From Pelosinus fermentans JBW45 (GTDB lineage: Bacteria > Bacillota > Negativicutes > DSM-13327), in assembly GCF_000271665.2 (NCBI RefSeq), contig NZ_CP010978.1, forward strand, positions 3,626,501 to 3,690,500: 64,000 nt of DNA, written 5' to 3'. The position numbers and the translations under genes were made by a program. The notes beneath the pieces are model-generated. The model did not search any database. It worked only from the letters and a program-made list of their open reading frames with translations, and was not told the DNA's origin. Positions 53,078 through 62,117 of this stretch are shown piece by piece (within the stretch, counting starts at the first letter, position 1; each line of letters starts with the position of its first letter).

Positions 53078-54028
53078 ATGCTGACAACCTACAAAACATT
53101 GCAAGACAAACTCCAGGAAGTTCCATGGGACTCTTCTGAAAGAGGAGTTTGGATAAAACTCATTGACCCAACAGCAGAAGAAATCTTACAACTGTCAGCT
53201 GCAGCTCAAATTCCCGAATACTTTTTTCGCTTTGCAATTGATGAAGATGACTGTCCTCGAATCATCGTGGGACAGAACTGTATTCTTGCTATTATTCACG
53301 TACCTCTTTCTCGCGGTGAGGATCGTTATGAAACCTCTCCTCTTAGTATTATACTAACCCCACATACAACGATCACCATAAGTAATGATTTGGTGCAGAT
53401 ACTCCCTGATCATAACGATGGTAGCCGCTTCTTATTCGATACAGCTAAGAGAACTCACTTCTTCTTTCAAATCTTATATCATGCAGATACGGTATTTTTA
53501 AAGTACATACGCAAAATCCGCAGGCGGACCGATGAGATTGAACTTAGCCTGCGTAAATCTACAACGAACGAAGAAGTATTTCAGCTCCTTGATTTGGAAA
53601 AAGGACTCACCTATTTTACCGCTGCCCTGCGTGGCAATGTAATTGTGGCTGAGACGATACTTCGTATGCGTTCGAACCCGCAAATGCGCCATTTACTGCA
53701 AATGCACGAAGAGGATGAAGATGTCTTAGAAAGTGTTATTATTGAAAATAAACGGGCATTACAACTCGTGCAGACCTATAGTGAAATTCTAAGCAGTATG
53801 ATGGATGCCTTTTCTTCTGTTATCAATAACAATCTAAATCATATTATGAAATTCTTGGCTTCCGCAACGGTCTTAGTCTCTATTCCAACGATGATTTCAA
53901 GCTTTTGGAGTATGACCCTGCCTGTACCTGGAGATGATACAACGATAGGTTTTTGGCTCGTTTTACTTCTTGCCCTTACTACAAGCTGCTGCGCTGGTCT
54001 TTATCTTAGAAAAAAAGGAATCTTTTAA
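53078..54028 (+). CDS. CorA-like transporter without the GMN motif
   Basis: CorA-superfamily membrane protein of 316 residues: soluble N-terminal domain, long helix region, and two C-terminal membrane segments (about 258-280 and 292-310). The loop after the first segment, where CorA has YGMN, reads SSFWSMTLPVPGDD, so the selectivity motif is altered to WSM. It might carry a different metal or act as something other than a Mg channel. Family by architecture (CorA/ZntB class); substrate unknown. In one transcription unit with pduN, 12 bases apart. Confidence 0.82.
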   Translation: MLTTYKTLQDKLQEVPWDSSERGVWIKLIDPTAEEILQLSAAAQIPEYFFRFAIDEDDCPRIIVGQNCILAIIHVPLSRGEDRYETSPLSIILTPHTTITISNDLVQILPDHNDGSRFLFDTAKRTHFFFQILYHADTVFLKYIRKIRRRTDEIELSLRKSTTNEEVFQLLDLEKGLTYFTAALRGNVIVAETILRMRSNPQMRHLLQMHEEDEDVLESVIIENKRALQLVQTYSEILSSMMDAFSSVINNNLNHIMKFLASATVLVSIPTMISSFWSMTLPVPGDDTTIGFWLVLLLALTTSCCAGLYLRKKGIF

Positions 54029-54106
54029 TCAATACCGGAATGATGCAGGAAAGATAGCTTATGATCTAGAAAGTCTGTGGTAATCAAAAAGGAGGGTTTT
54101 ACAATC

Positions 54107-54676
54107 ATGACAAAAAAGATCTTATTGTTAACGGGTGACTGTGCAGAAGACTATGAAGTGAAAGTACCTCAACAGGCATTAATGATGCTAGGCTATCAAG
54201 TGGATGTCGCCGCTCCAAACAAAAAAGCTGGTGATACATTACAGCTAGTCGTGCATGATTTTGTTAATCTAGATACCTATATCGAATTAACTGGTCATCG
54301 TATCCCTGTAGATATAGCAGCTGCTGATGTAAATCCCGATGATTATGTAGGTCTCGTCATTCCAGGCGGACGGGCACCTGAATATATTAGAATGTATGAT
54401 GAAAGCATTACCATTGTTCAAGCATTTTTCACAGCAGACAAACCTATTGCCGCTGTTTGCCATGGTACGCAGCTCCTCGCTGCTGCTGATGTTTTATCGA
54501 ATCGCAATGTTACCTCTTACCCTGCATGCTCTGCAGAATGCCGTCTGGCCGGAGCCACTTGGCAAGATCAGCCTGTTGTCACCTGCGGCAAATTAGTCAC
54601 CGCTCAAGCATGGCCTAATCATCCTGCTTGGCTCAAAGCTTTTGTTGAGTTGTTAGGCGCTCAGATTACAATTTAA
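54107..54676 (+). CDS. DJ-1/PfpI family protein
   Basis: Class I glutamine amidotransferase-like protein of 189 residues. The nucleophile elbow is AAVCHGTQLL with C118 and the adjacent His; VIPGGRAPEYIR supplies the partner glycine-rich loop. Related to PfpI/YhbO, which are chaperone, glyoxalase or deglycase-like stress proteins; the exact reaction is not readable. Start ATG 54107-54109 after AAGGAGGG. A handling role for reactive aldehydes would fit the pdu neighbourhood but is inference. Confidence 0.87.
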   Translation: MTKKILLLTGDCAEDYEVKVPQQALMMLGYQVDVAAPNKKAGDTLQLVVHDFVNLDTYIELTGHRIPVDIAAADVNPDDYVGLVIPGGRAPEYIRMYDESITIVQAFFTADKPIAAVCHGTQLLAAADVLSNRNVTSYPACSAECRLAGATWQDQPVVTCGKLVTAQAWPNHPAWLKAFVELLGAQITI

Positions 54677-54684
54677 TTCAGTAG

Positions 54685-54720
54685 AAGGTATCAGTAGTAG
54701 TAGCTGATACCTTTATTTTT
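54685..54720 (+). terminator. Terminator after the DJ-1/PfpI gene
   Basis: Stem AAGGTATCAG/CTGATACCTT with a 9-base loop followed by TTATTTTTT. A second inverted repeat, AATACGTCC/GGACGTATT, lies at about 54746-54772. Confidence 0.8.
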
Positions 54721-54924
54721 TAAATATTTCATATTTTTATCCATTAAAATACGTCCACATATAGGACGTATTTTCCATCTACAGTGTACTATTAGTGAAT
54801 TTATTACCTTAATCTAATCCTTTTGGAATCTATATTTGTTATCATTGTTTTACTATAAAAAACTTGAGTTTCCTTCCACAATCTCAAACAATTCTAACGC
54901 AATCAATCCTAATTTTAAGACTGA

Positions 54925-54979
54925 TTGCCTCCTTTCTAAAAGAATGATAGAATTAATTGTCTTCTCAGAGAAGACAATT
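54925..54979 (+). promoter_or_regulatory. Promoter with palindromic operator for the amino-acid permease
   Basis: TTGCCT (54925-54930), 17-base spacer, TAGAAT (54948-54953). A perfect dyad with 12-base arms and a single central base (AATTGTCTTCTC-A-GAGAAGACAATT, 54955-54979) covers the predicted transcription start and ends just before the ribosome binding site GAAAGGAG. It looks like a repressor operator; as RNA it would form a hairpin at the very 5' end. Confidence 0.65.
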
Positions 54980-54998
54980 CGAAAGGAGAGATTTATAT

Positions 54999-56450
54999 AT
55001 GACCCAAGATGATGCAAAAAAACTTCGATGGTATAATCTTGCACTTATGGTTTTTGTCATGGTTTGGGGTTTTGGCAATGTGGTTAATAACTATGCTAAC
55101 CAAGGACTCACAGTTATTGTTTCGTGGATACTCATTATTTCATTTTACTTTGTTCCTTACGTACTCATGGTAGGAGAAATGGGTTCGACATTTCAAGAAG
55201 GCAAAGCAGGCGTTAGTACCTGGGTTGCTTCTACTATGGGACCATTGCTAGCCTATTTAGCTGGCTGGACTTATTGGGTAGTACATGTTCCCTATCTTGC
55301 CCAAAAGCCACAGCAAATTTTAATTGCCTTAGGCTGGAGTGTATATCAAAACGGTACTTTTATTAAAACATTCACTCCCATGGTATTACAGCTTACAACA
55401 TTGGTTTTATTCCTCTTTTTTATGTGGATTGCATCTCGAGGTATTACATCCTTAAAACGCATAGGCATGGTTGCTGGCACTTCAATGTTGATCATGTCAT
55501 TTATGTATGTACTGTTAATGCTGGCAGCCCCTTCTCTTCGAGGAGTTCCCATAGCTACCACTGATTTAAGCTTACATACCTTTATCCCCAATTTTGACTT
55601 TACCTACTTTACCACTATCTCCATGTTGGTTTTTGCGGTAGGCGGATGTGAAAAGATCTCGCCATATGTAAGAAATACCTTCAATGCAAGTAAAGAATTT
55701 CCTAGGGCCATGATTATAATGGCAGTTTTAGTTGCCCTCTCGGCACTTTTAGGTTCACTTGCCATGGGCATGATGTTTGATTCTAATAATATTCCAAAAG
55801 ATTTAAAAATGAATGGTCCATATTATGCTTTCAAGCTATTAGGGGAGTATTATGGCGTTGGCAACTTATTCCTTGTTTTATATGCAATTGCAAACTTTCT
55901 TACTCATACCTCTGCATTGATATTTTCAATTGATGCACCACTTAAAGTATTGTTAGCAGAAACCGATTCCAAATACATTCCTAATGTCTTAAGCAAAACC
56001 AATAAGTATGGTGCACCAATTAATGGCTATAAAATGACGGCGGTATTAGTCGGTATCATTATTATCATTCCCGCACTGGGAATTGGTAATATGAATGATC
56101 TCTATAACTGGTTACTCGATTTAAATTCTATCGTAATGCCGCTTCGCTATCTATGGGTATTTGCAGCATATGTAGCTGTTCGTCGTCTTATCAGTCAGTT
56201 TTCTTCCGATTATACCTTTTTGAAAAATTCTTTCTTAGCAAGGGCGATTGGCTTATGGTGTTTCCTCTTTACCGCCTTCGCCTGTATCATGGGTATGTTC
56301 CCGAAAGGTGTGCAGCTTTATACCTCACAATGGTATTTCCAATTGTCCCTTAATTTATTGACACCTTTTGTCCTTTTAGGTTTAGGGCTCATACTGCCTT
56401 CAATCGCTAAATGGAGTAATCGGAAAGATACTAAGACAATTTCAAACTAA
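54999..56450 (+). CDS. Amino-acid permease (APC superfamily)
   Basis: Twelve-helix amino-acid/polyamine/organocation transporter of 483 residues from ATG at 54999-55001. The first helices (MVFVMVWGFGNVVNNYANQG) show the unwound glycine-rich substrate region, and the size fits the glutamate:GABA antiporter/YjeM group. It is monocistronic with its own promoter, palindromic operator and terminator. Substrate unknown. Confidence 0.88.
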   Translation: MTQDDAKKLRWYNLALMVFVMVWGFGNVVNNYANQGLTVIVSWILIISFYFVPYVLMVGEMGSTFQEGKAGVSTWVASTMGPLLAYLAGWTYWVVHVPYLAQKPQQILIALGWSVYQNGTFIKTFTPMVLQLTTLVLFLFFMWIASRGITSLKRIGMVAGTSMLIMSFMYVLLMLAAPSLRGVPIATTDLSLHTFIPNFDFTYFTTISMLVFAVGGCEKISPYVRNTFNASKEFPRAMIIMAVLVALSALLGSLAMGMMFDSNNIPKDLKMNGPYYAFKLLGEYYGVGNLFLVLYAIANFLTHTSALIFSIDAPLKVLLAETDSKYIPNVLSKTNKYGAPINGYKMTAVLVGIIIIIPALGIGNMNDLYNWLLDLNSIVMPLRYLWVFAAYVAVRRLISQFSSDYTFLKNSFLARAIGLWCFLFTAFACIMGMFPKGVQLYTSQWYFQLSLNLLTPFVLLGLGLILPSIAKWSNRKDTKTISN

Positions 56451-56493
56451 AAATGAAGAAGCTGTTATGAATTTCGTAACAGCTTCTTCATTT
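56451..56493 (+). terminator. Terminator after the permease gene
   Basis: Perfect 17-base stem AAATGAAGAAGCTGTTA/TAACAGCTTCTTCATTT with a 9-base loop, beginning next to the stop codon. Confidence 0.85.
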
Positions 56494-56600
56494 CTAAAAT
56501 AATAGGACTAATGCTATAATGATTTTAAAAGCAGATGAGTACTCTTTAAAATGACTTTTAAAACGGGTATCGTAATAAAAAATACTATGAGGTGAATAAA

Positions 56601-57344
56601 ATGAATCCTTCGAAAGCAAAAATTACTTACTTATTCCATAGCGGCTACGCTGTGGAAACAGCAAATCATTTTATTATTTTCGATTATTATCAGCCTTTTT
56701 CCGGTAATAAACGTAGTATCGCCGATGGAGTGATTACCAGCGAATTTCTAAAGAACAAAAAGAATGTAATGGTGTTTTCTTCTCATGCCCATGCTGATCA
56801 CTTTGATCCAACTATACTAAAATGGGGAAAAGAGAACCCAAATATTCATTACATACTCAGCAGCGATATACAGGTTAAAAGTGATAGCCTGCATCTCCAT
56901 ATTGTTTCTGCATATGAAGAATTAAACGTTGATAACATCGTCATTGAAGCCTTTGGCTCCACAGACCAAGGCATATCCTTTCTCATTCAGGCAGATGGTA
57001 TATCCATTTTCCACGCAGGAGATTTGAACTGGTGGCATTGGTCGGGAGAGGCAAAAGAAGAGCGAGATTATGCTGAAAAAATCTTCAAGGCGGAAATGGA
57101 AAGAATAGAAGGAAAGAAAGTGGATGTTGCTTTCTTCCCTGTAGACCGTCGTCTAGAAGAAGCATATTCCATGGGAGCAGAATATTTTGCTGAAAAAGTC
57201 AAGCCTAAACTATTGCTGCCCATGCATTTTGGCGACGACTATGGTGCCAGTAAAGAATTTACCAAAAGAGCTAAACTACTAGGAATCACTACAACCCAAA
57301 TTAGTCATAAAGGGCAAGAAATCATTTTTTCATCGGATAAATAG
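56601..57344 (+). CDS. Metallo-beta-lactamase-fold hydrolase
   Basis: MBL-fold protein of 247 residues with the metal motif SSHAHADHFDP (HxHxDH), IFHAGDLNWWHW and a C-terminal LLPMHFGDDYG. Related to UlaG-like/YycJ-type uncharacterised MBL proteins. ATG at 56601 is six bases after GAGGTG; a GTG three codons earlier is less likely. No partner gene is apparent. Confidence 0.85.
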   Translation: MNPSKAKITYLFHSGYAVETANHFIIFDYYQPFSGNKRSIADGVITSEFLKNKKNVMVFSSHAHADHFDPTILKWGKENPNIHYILSSDIQVKSDSLHLHIVSAYEELNVDNIVIEAFGSTDQGISFLIQADGISIFHAGDLNWWHWSGEAKEERDYAEKIFKAEMERIEGKKVDVAFFPVDRRLEEAYSMGAEYFAEKVKPKLLLPMHFGDDYGASKEFTKRAKLLGITTTQISHKGQEIIFSSDK

Positions 57345-57430
57345 TTCTCTTATTACGTGGCACACTATTCATAATGAAGAACAATTTTTTCAGGTAAACA
57401 CGTAATCATCGAGGAGGTATATTATTTATT

Positions 57431-57619
57431 ATGAAAAAAAGTAAGCCTGCCTATGCTCCCAATAAAAGAGGTTTTTTCGAGCAAAAGCCTAGATTTATGA
57501 AATCCTACTCTCAAAAGGATTACACATTATTGCCAGATCCAGTAAGAGATCCCATTGTATCAAATAACATTTCCAATGTAGAATTTGATTATACCTATGA
57601 TCGCGGAGAACAAATATAA
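57431..57619 (+). CDS. Small hypothetical protein, 62 residues
   Basis: Short basic-then-acidic protein: MKKSKPAYAPNKRGFFEQK at the start and ISNVEFDYTYDRGEQI at the end, rich in aromatic residues and without a membrane segment or known motif. GGAGG lies 12 bases before the ATG and a strong terminator follows, which supports a real gene. I do not recognise the family. Confidence 0.6.
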   Translation: MKKSKPAYAPNKRGFFEQKPRFMKSYSQKDYTLLPDPVRDPIVSNNISNVEFDYTYDRGEQI

Positions 57620-57641
57620 ACTTCAGAATGCTATGAGTTTA

Positions 57642-57680
57642 GGGGGACGAAGAATGATTTCTTCGCCCCCTTATTTTTTA
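57642..57680 (+). terminator. Terminator after the small hypothetical gene
   Basis: Stem GGGGGACGAAGAA/TTCTTCGCCCCC (one mismatch) followed by TTATTTTTT. Confidence 0.88.
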
Positions 57681-57694
57681 AAATAATATCAATC

Positions 57695-57763
57695 TGTCAT
57701 TGCGAGCAGGGCAAAGCAATCCCCTGCTGGAGATTGCTTCACTCTGTTCGCAACGGCTATGAA
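57695..57763. repeat. Palindromic repeat of the GTCATTGCGAGC...GCAATC type
   Basis: TGTCATTGCGAGCAGGGCAA, GCAATCCCC, then GGAGATTGCTTC and TTCGCAACGG. The layout (CATTGCGAG half, GCAATC/GATTGC dyad) is that of short intergenic palindromes found in many bacterial genomes. Non-coding. Confidence 0.65.
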
Positions 57764-57840
57764 ATAAATCACAGGAGTATCAGAAAAGACACGCTATTTG
57801 GGCTTTTCTTGATAATGGCAAACAGAGCAAATAGAACGAT

Positions 57841-57926
57841 TTAACCGCAGAGACGCAGAGGACGCTGAGGGGAATTTTTAACCCTATCTGTCTTTTCTCT
57901 GTGTTCTCTGCGTCTCTGCGGTTAAA
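57841..57926. repeat. Palindromic MITE-like repeat (TTAACCGCAGAGACGCAGAG type)
   Basis: Perfect 20-base terminal inverted repeats, 57841-57860 and 57907-57926, around a 46-base centre. The centre (ACCCTATCTGTCTTTTCTCTG) is the inverse of the centre of 52475-52570, so the two are copies of one element in opposite orientation. A further half element (TCTTTGTGGTTCA) reaches into the stop codon of the next gene at 57962. Confidence 0.8.
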
Positions 57927-57961
57927 TTATTTTTTCCCCCACGCATTCTCCTCTTTGTGGT

Positions 57962-59032
57962 TCAAGGCATCCAGCCCTTCCAATTGATACGATTATAATT
58001 TACTACCATATCGGTTTTTCCATGATCTAAGAACGCAATCATCTCGTTCACTAATAACTTTGGAGCCTTAGGTATGGCATCGATGGTATCTCCTGCTATG
58101 TGGGAGGTTAACGTTACATTTTCCAGCTTTAAAAGGGGATGATCCTCGGGGATGGGCTCCTGCCAGAAGACATCTAATGCTGCACCTGCAATCTTCTTTT
58201 CCTGCAGGACCTTGATAATAGCATCTTCATCTAAAATTCCAGCCCGTGCTGTATTAATCAGGTAAGCACTTGGCTTCATGAGAGAAAGCAATTTTAGATT
58301 TACCAATCTTTCCGTTTCATCTGTTAATCGAATATGCAATGATACAATATCCGCTTCTTGAAACAATTCCTTGAGAGAAACTAAGTCAATCTGAATGCCT
58401 TCTTGCTCCAACTGATCTTTCGTAATGTAAGGGTCGTGAGCAATCACCTGAATCCCCAAATTGCTCATTTTTTTTGCAACTAACTTTCCAATAGCACCTA
58501 GTCCTAATAGACCAATCTTCTTTTCTATAAGAACAGTAGTAAATGCACTATTCGGAAAGGTTTTGAGCCATAGTCCTTTCTTGATAGCTTCATGACTCCG
58601 AGTTATGTTTCTGCATTCATTTAAGATTAGACCAAGGGTAAACTCCGCTACTGGCTCTGCATTTCGAATGACGTGAACCACAGGAATATTTCTCTTTGTC
58701 GCCGCTTCTACATCAATATGCTCTACCCCGCCCCGGCATGTAGCAATCAGTTTTAATTGCTTTGCATTGTCCAATGTCTCTTCTGACAATGGGGCAAAGT
58801 GACCTAGAAAAATCTCTGCCCTTTCTAATTCTTTCATAATGGGCTCAGATAACGCCCTCGCACGGGAACCATTTTTCTCTAAATCAAAAATGATTTTCTG
58901 AAATTCTTTTTTTGTCGTTACTTCCCAATCAAATTTTACAATCTCTTTATCAATGCCTGGAAATAGTCTTTTTGCTTGTTCTTCCATATAGTCAGCACTT
59001 ACTAAGGTATCTCCTACTACAACGATTTTCAT
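57962..59032 (-). CDS. D-2-hydroxyacid dehydrogenase family protein
   Basis: NAD-dependent enzyme of 356 residues related to phosphoglycerate dehydrogenase. NAD motif [20 protein letters not shown], catalytic Arg in [11 protein letters not shown], Glu/His in [15 protein letters not shown] and [10 protein letters not shown]. No C-terminal ACT domain, so it is not a regulated serine-pathway SerA. Overlaps the upstream aldolase gene by 4 bases (ATGA) and so probably acts on a product of that pathway (a hydroxy- or keto-acid). Substrate unknown. Confidence 0.85.
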   Translation of the reverse strand: MKIVVVGDTLVSADYMEEQAKRLFPGIDKEIVKFDWEVTTKKEFQKIIFDLEKNGSRARALSEPIMKELERAEIFLGHFAPLSEETLDNAKQLKLIATCRGGVEHIDVEAATKRNIPVVHVIRNAEPVAEFTLGLILNECRNITRSHEAIKKGLWLKTFPNSAFTTVLIEKKIGLLGLGAIGKLVAKKMSNLGIQVIAHDPYITKDQLEQEGIQIDLVSLKELFQEADIVSLHIRLTDETERLVNLKLLSLMKPSAYLINTARAGILDEDAIIKVLQEKKIAGAALDVFWQEPIPEDHPLLKLENVTLTSHIAGDTIDAIPKAPKLLVNEMIAFLDHGKTDMVVNYNRINWKGWMP

Positions 59033-59724
59033 ATTGTGCCTTGCCCATAATAGGCATTTTTCCCATGCTTTCTTAAAAAATGCTTATCAAGCAGTACCTG
59101 ATCAATCTCCTCAATTTCTTTATTTAAAGCACAAGTATGAAGAGCCATTTTAGCGAGCTCCTCTAATACTACGCTATGATAAACAGCTTCATGAGCGTCT
59201 TTCCCCCAGGAAAAGGGACCATGGTTCGCTACTAAAATTCCTGGAACATGAAGAGGAACTCTTCCCTTTAAGGTCTCGACAATGACGTTTCCTGTTTCAT
59301 CTTCATAGCGTCCTTCGACTTCCGCTGATTTTAACTTACGAGTACATGGCACCTCACCATAAAAATAATCTGCATGAGTCGTACCAAATGTAGGAATGCC
59401 TCTGCCGGCTTGGGACCAAACCGTAGCATAGGTAGAATGGGTATGAACAATACCTCCAATCTCAGAAAATTCCCGATATAGCACTAAATGAGTCGGAGTA
59501 TCAGATGAAGGACGAAGCGCTCCTTCTACTTGGTTCCCTGCTAAATCCACTACTACCATATCCTTGGGTTCTAATTTCTCATACTCGACACCGCTGGGTT
59601 TAATAACAACCAATCCACTTTCCTTGTCAAAGCCGCTTGCATTACCCCAAGTATATAAGACGAGCCCTCTTTTTTGCAGTTCTAAATTGGCTTCCCATAC
59701 TTGCACTTTAAGTTCCTCCAGCAA
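59029..59724 (-). CDS. araD: Class II aldolase/epimerase, L-ribulose-5-phosphate 4-epimerase-like
   Basis: Class II aldolase-fold protein of 231 residues, closest in motif to AraD/Ula[34 protein letters not shown] and the zinc ligands in [11 protein letters not shown] and the later [16 protein letters not shown]. It should epimerise (or, in other family members, cleave) a pentulose phosphate. The start is TTG at 59722-59724 after GGAGAGG. Part of the PTS-linked sugar cluster; the symbol is by similarity. Confidence 0.82.
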   Translation of the reverse strand: MLEELKVQVWEANLELQKRGLVLYTWGNASGFDKESGLVVIKPSGVEYEKLEPKDMVVVDLAGNQVEGALRPSSDTPTHLVLYREFSEIGGIVHTHSTYATVWSQAGRGIPTFGTTHADYFYGEVPCTRKLKSAEVEGRYEDETGNVIVETLKGRVPLHVPGILVANHGPFSWGKDAHEAVYHSVVLEELAKMALHTCALNKEIEEIDQVLLDKHFLRKHGKNAYYGQGTI

Positions 59725-59789
59725 ATGACAACCTCTCCTTTCACTTTTAGAATAAAGATCTCTCCACAGTAGGATTTATCTTCAAAAGA

Positions 59790-61145
59790 TTATAAATAGT
59801 ACCTGGCAGTAATCATTTCTGCTACTTCTTCTAAAAGTCCTAAATCATCCAGCATTTGCATCACACCGAACCGCTGACGAATTTCTTTTGCCGTAATCAA
59901 ACTTAAACGGAAGGATTCTCTATCAAGCTTAAGATCCAAAGGACCCAGATGTGATCCTGCATCTTCCATCATTTTACGGTAAGAAGATGGTGATGGCATT
60001 TTTAAGAAAACATGTTCTTTCATCTGCTCCCATTTTTCCACAATATGCTGGGCAGCTTCTTCGCGAGCCGCTTCATTAAAGTTTACATAGGGTTCCTTCT
60101 GTTTAATAATCTGAGGCGCAACATTACCAAATAATTGCTTTATATGGCTTTCCCATTTCTCCCGCGTAAACGATCTGAACTTCCCGTCCGCATATACTTT
60201 ATGTATATCCAGCTGTAATAAAAATTGATATACATGAAGGATAATCTCCGTTCCGATCCCTACTTGATTGCCATGTAAGTGAGTTTCCTGCCCTCGAATG
60301 AGACCCAACATCTCCCAGGTATGGGATAAAAGATGTTCTTCGCCTGAAGCTGGACGAGAACTACCTGTCATACCAATACACATGCCCGATAAAATTAAAC
60401 CTTCAATGATACTGCGAATGGACTCTGGTGACCTTGTCATAATACCAGGAGCACTGGAAACGCACTGTTCAACAGCCTTTTCTACTAACTGGGCTGTAGT
60501 CTCGCAGTAATATTCATTATGAAGAATATTGGCTAATTTCCAATCTGCCAGAGCGCTGTATTTCCCTACAATATCGCCAAGCCCTGCATGAATCATATGA
60601 AATGGTGCCTCTTTCATAATGCTAAGATCGGCAATAATGGAATATGGATACACTGCATTATAGGTAACCTTAACGCCTTTGGTAATCATCGGTGACACCA
60701 TAGAAGCATACCCATCCATAGAAGGCGCAGTACACACTACAATATAGGGGATTTTTGTTTCAAAACTGACATAGCGGGTAATATCATTCAGCGTTCCCGA
60801 ACCGACAACGACAATTCCTGTTATATCTGAATTCATGGCTGATCGCAGCTGCTCTACTGAAGTTTCATCTGGATGGAGATGAGGATTGGAGAAAATCATT
60901 TTTTCCAGTTGGAAGGTCTTGCTAAGGATCTCTTCAACATCTCGTCCTCCCGCCTCGTAAGTATTACAATCGGCAACCAATAACAATGTCCCTTTTGGAA
61001 AGGATTGCAAAGAATCGACAATATCCGTAAGGATGTGATTACCAATGCGAACATCGTTAATATCAATACTATGAGTTTTTCCGCAGGAACACACAAATTT
61101 CAAACCTGCCAACTCTTGAGGATTTTTCTGCAATAATTCATTCAT
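59790..61145 (-). CDS. AraM/EgsA-like sn-glycerol-1-phosphate dehydrogenase family protein
   Basis: Iron/zinc ADH-fold dehydrogenase of 451 residues of the AraM/G1PDH family. N-terminal KFVCSCGKTHSIDI motif, NAD-binding VVVGSGTLNDITRYVS, and metal ligands in PSMDGYASM, EEHLLSHTWE and ETHLHGNQVGIG. Longer than B. subtilis AraM by about 55 residues. In B. subtilis AraM makes glycerol-1-phosphate, but in this PTS cluster oxidation of an imported polyol phosphate to a ketose phosphate is at least as likely. Confidence 0.85.
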   Translation of the reverse strand: MNELLQKNPQELAGLKFVCSCGKTHSIDINDVRIGNHILTDIVDSLQSFPKGTLLLVADCNTYEAGGRDVEEILSKTFQLEKMIFSNPHLHPDETSVEQLRSAMNSDITGIVVVGSGTLNDITRYVSFETKIPYIVVCTAPSMDGYASMVSPMITKGVKVTYNAVYPYSIIADLSIMKEAPFHMIHAGLGDIVGKYSALADWKLANILHNEYYCETTAQLVEKAVEQCVSSAPGIMTRSPESIRSIIEGLILSGMCIGMTGSSRPASGEEHLLSHTWEMLGLIRGQETHLHGNQVGIGTEIILHVYQFLLQLDIHKVYADGKFRSFTREKWESHIKQLFGNVAPQIIKQKEPYVNFNEAAREEAAQHIVEKWEQMKEHVFLKMPSPSSYRKMMEDAGSHLGPLDLKLDRESFRLSLITAKEIRQRFGVMQMLDDLGLLEEVAEMITARYYL

Positions 61146-61289
61146 ATCACGAACCACCCCGTATTCTTATTTATTTTACGTAACTTGTTACTTGTATAAA
61201 AGATTGCTGCAAGGAGCTGTCGTGCTTCTTGCAGCACCTCTTTTACATTTTACACCAACTAGTACATTGGACTCCATTATTTTTACAAT

Positions 61290-62090
61290 TTAACATACTT
61301 CTTGTAATGCATTCTTTACTTCTTTAAGTGAGTCAAAGATCAGGGTTGGCTGTATGTTAGATCTCTGTAAATCTTCTAACTTCGTTTCTCCGGACAATAC
61401 AAGAATAGTAATCGCATCATTGCCTTGACCGATAGCGATATCCGTATACAATCGATCTCCTACAAAAGCAATCTCCTCTGCCTTAAATCCAGTTTTATTT
61501 AAAATATACTGCAAAGTGTGAATGGACGGTTTGCCAAAATACTCTGGTTTTACTCCCGTAGAGGCCGTAATCATCGCACAAATTGACCCGCAGTCCGGAA
61601 TAAAACCATTTTCAATCGGACAATTAAAATCCGGATGTACTCCGAGAAAAACAGCACCATTTCTAATAAATTTGCAAGCTTTTGAAACATTCTCATAGGC
61701 CAAGGATGTATCAAAACCAACCACTACAACATCAGGATCCTCTTCTACTACATTAATATCAGCGTAAATAAAATCACTCTTTAAATATTCATTACCTAGG
61801 ACAAAGACTTTTTTATCCTGCATTGTATTTTGTATATGACTGATGATGACTTGATTGGAAATCAACATCATGTCATCTTTTGCATCATACCCCATATTTC
61901 TTATCTTCTTCACATAAAATTTTGCATTTTTAGATGAGTTATTGGTAAAGAACTTGAACTGTATATTTTTTTCTCCTAAGATTTCTAAAAAATCCATTGA
62001 ACCATCCAACACTTTTTTTCCTAAGTAAACAGTTCCATCTAAATCAAGAATAAAGCACTTTATCTGTTTTAATACCTGTAAGTTATCCAC
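61290..62090 (-). CDS. HAD-superfamily (IIA) phosphatase, AraL/NagD-like
   Basis: HAD hydrolase of 266 residues with DxDGT (FILDLDGTVYLG), FFTNNSSKN (motif II), KPS (FGKPSIHTLQ) and VGDRLYTDIAIG (motif IV). The cap type is IIA. It resembles AraL of the B. subtilis arabinose operon, which removes stray sugar phosphates. Start GTG at 62088-62090 after GAGGAG. Sits between PTS IIC and the AraM-like gene. Confidence 0.85.
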   Translation of the reverse strand: MDNLQVLKQIKCFILDLDGTVYLGKKVLDGSMDFLEILGEKNIQFKFFTNNSSKNAKFYVKKIRNMGYDAKDDMMLISNQVIISHIQNTMQDKKVFVLGNEYLKSDFIYADINVVEEDPDVVVVGFDTSLAYENVSKACKFIRNGAVFLGVHPDFNCPIENGFIPDCGSICAMITASTGVKPEYFGKPSIHTLQYILNKTGFKAEEIAFVGDRLYTDIAIGQGNDAITILVLSGETKLEDLQRSNIQPTLIFDSLKEVKNALQEVC

Positions 62091-62117
62091 CCTGTATCTC
62101 CTCTCTGCCTTTATGTA

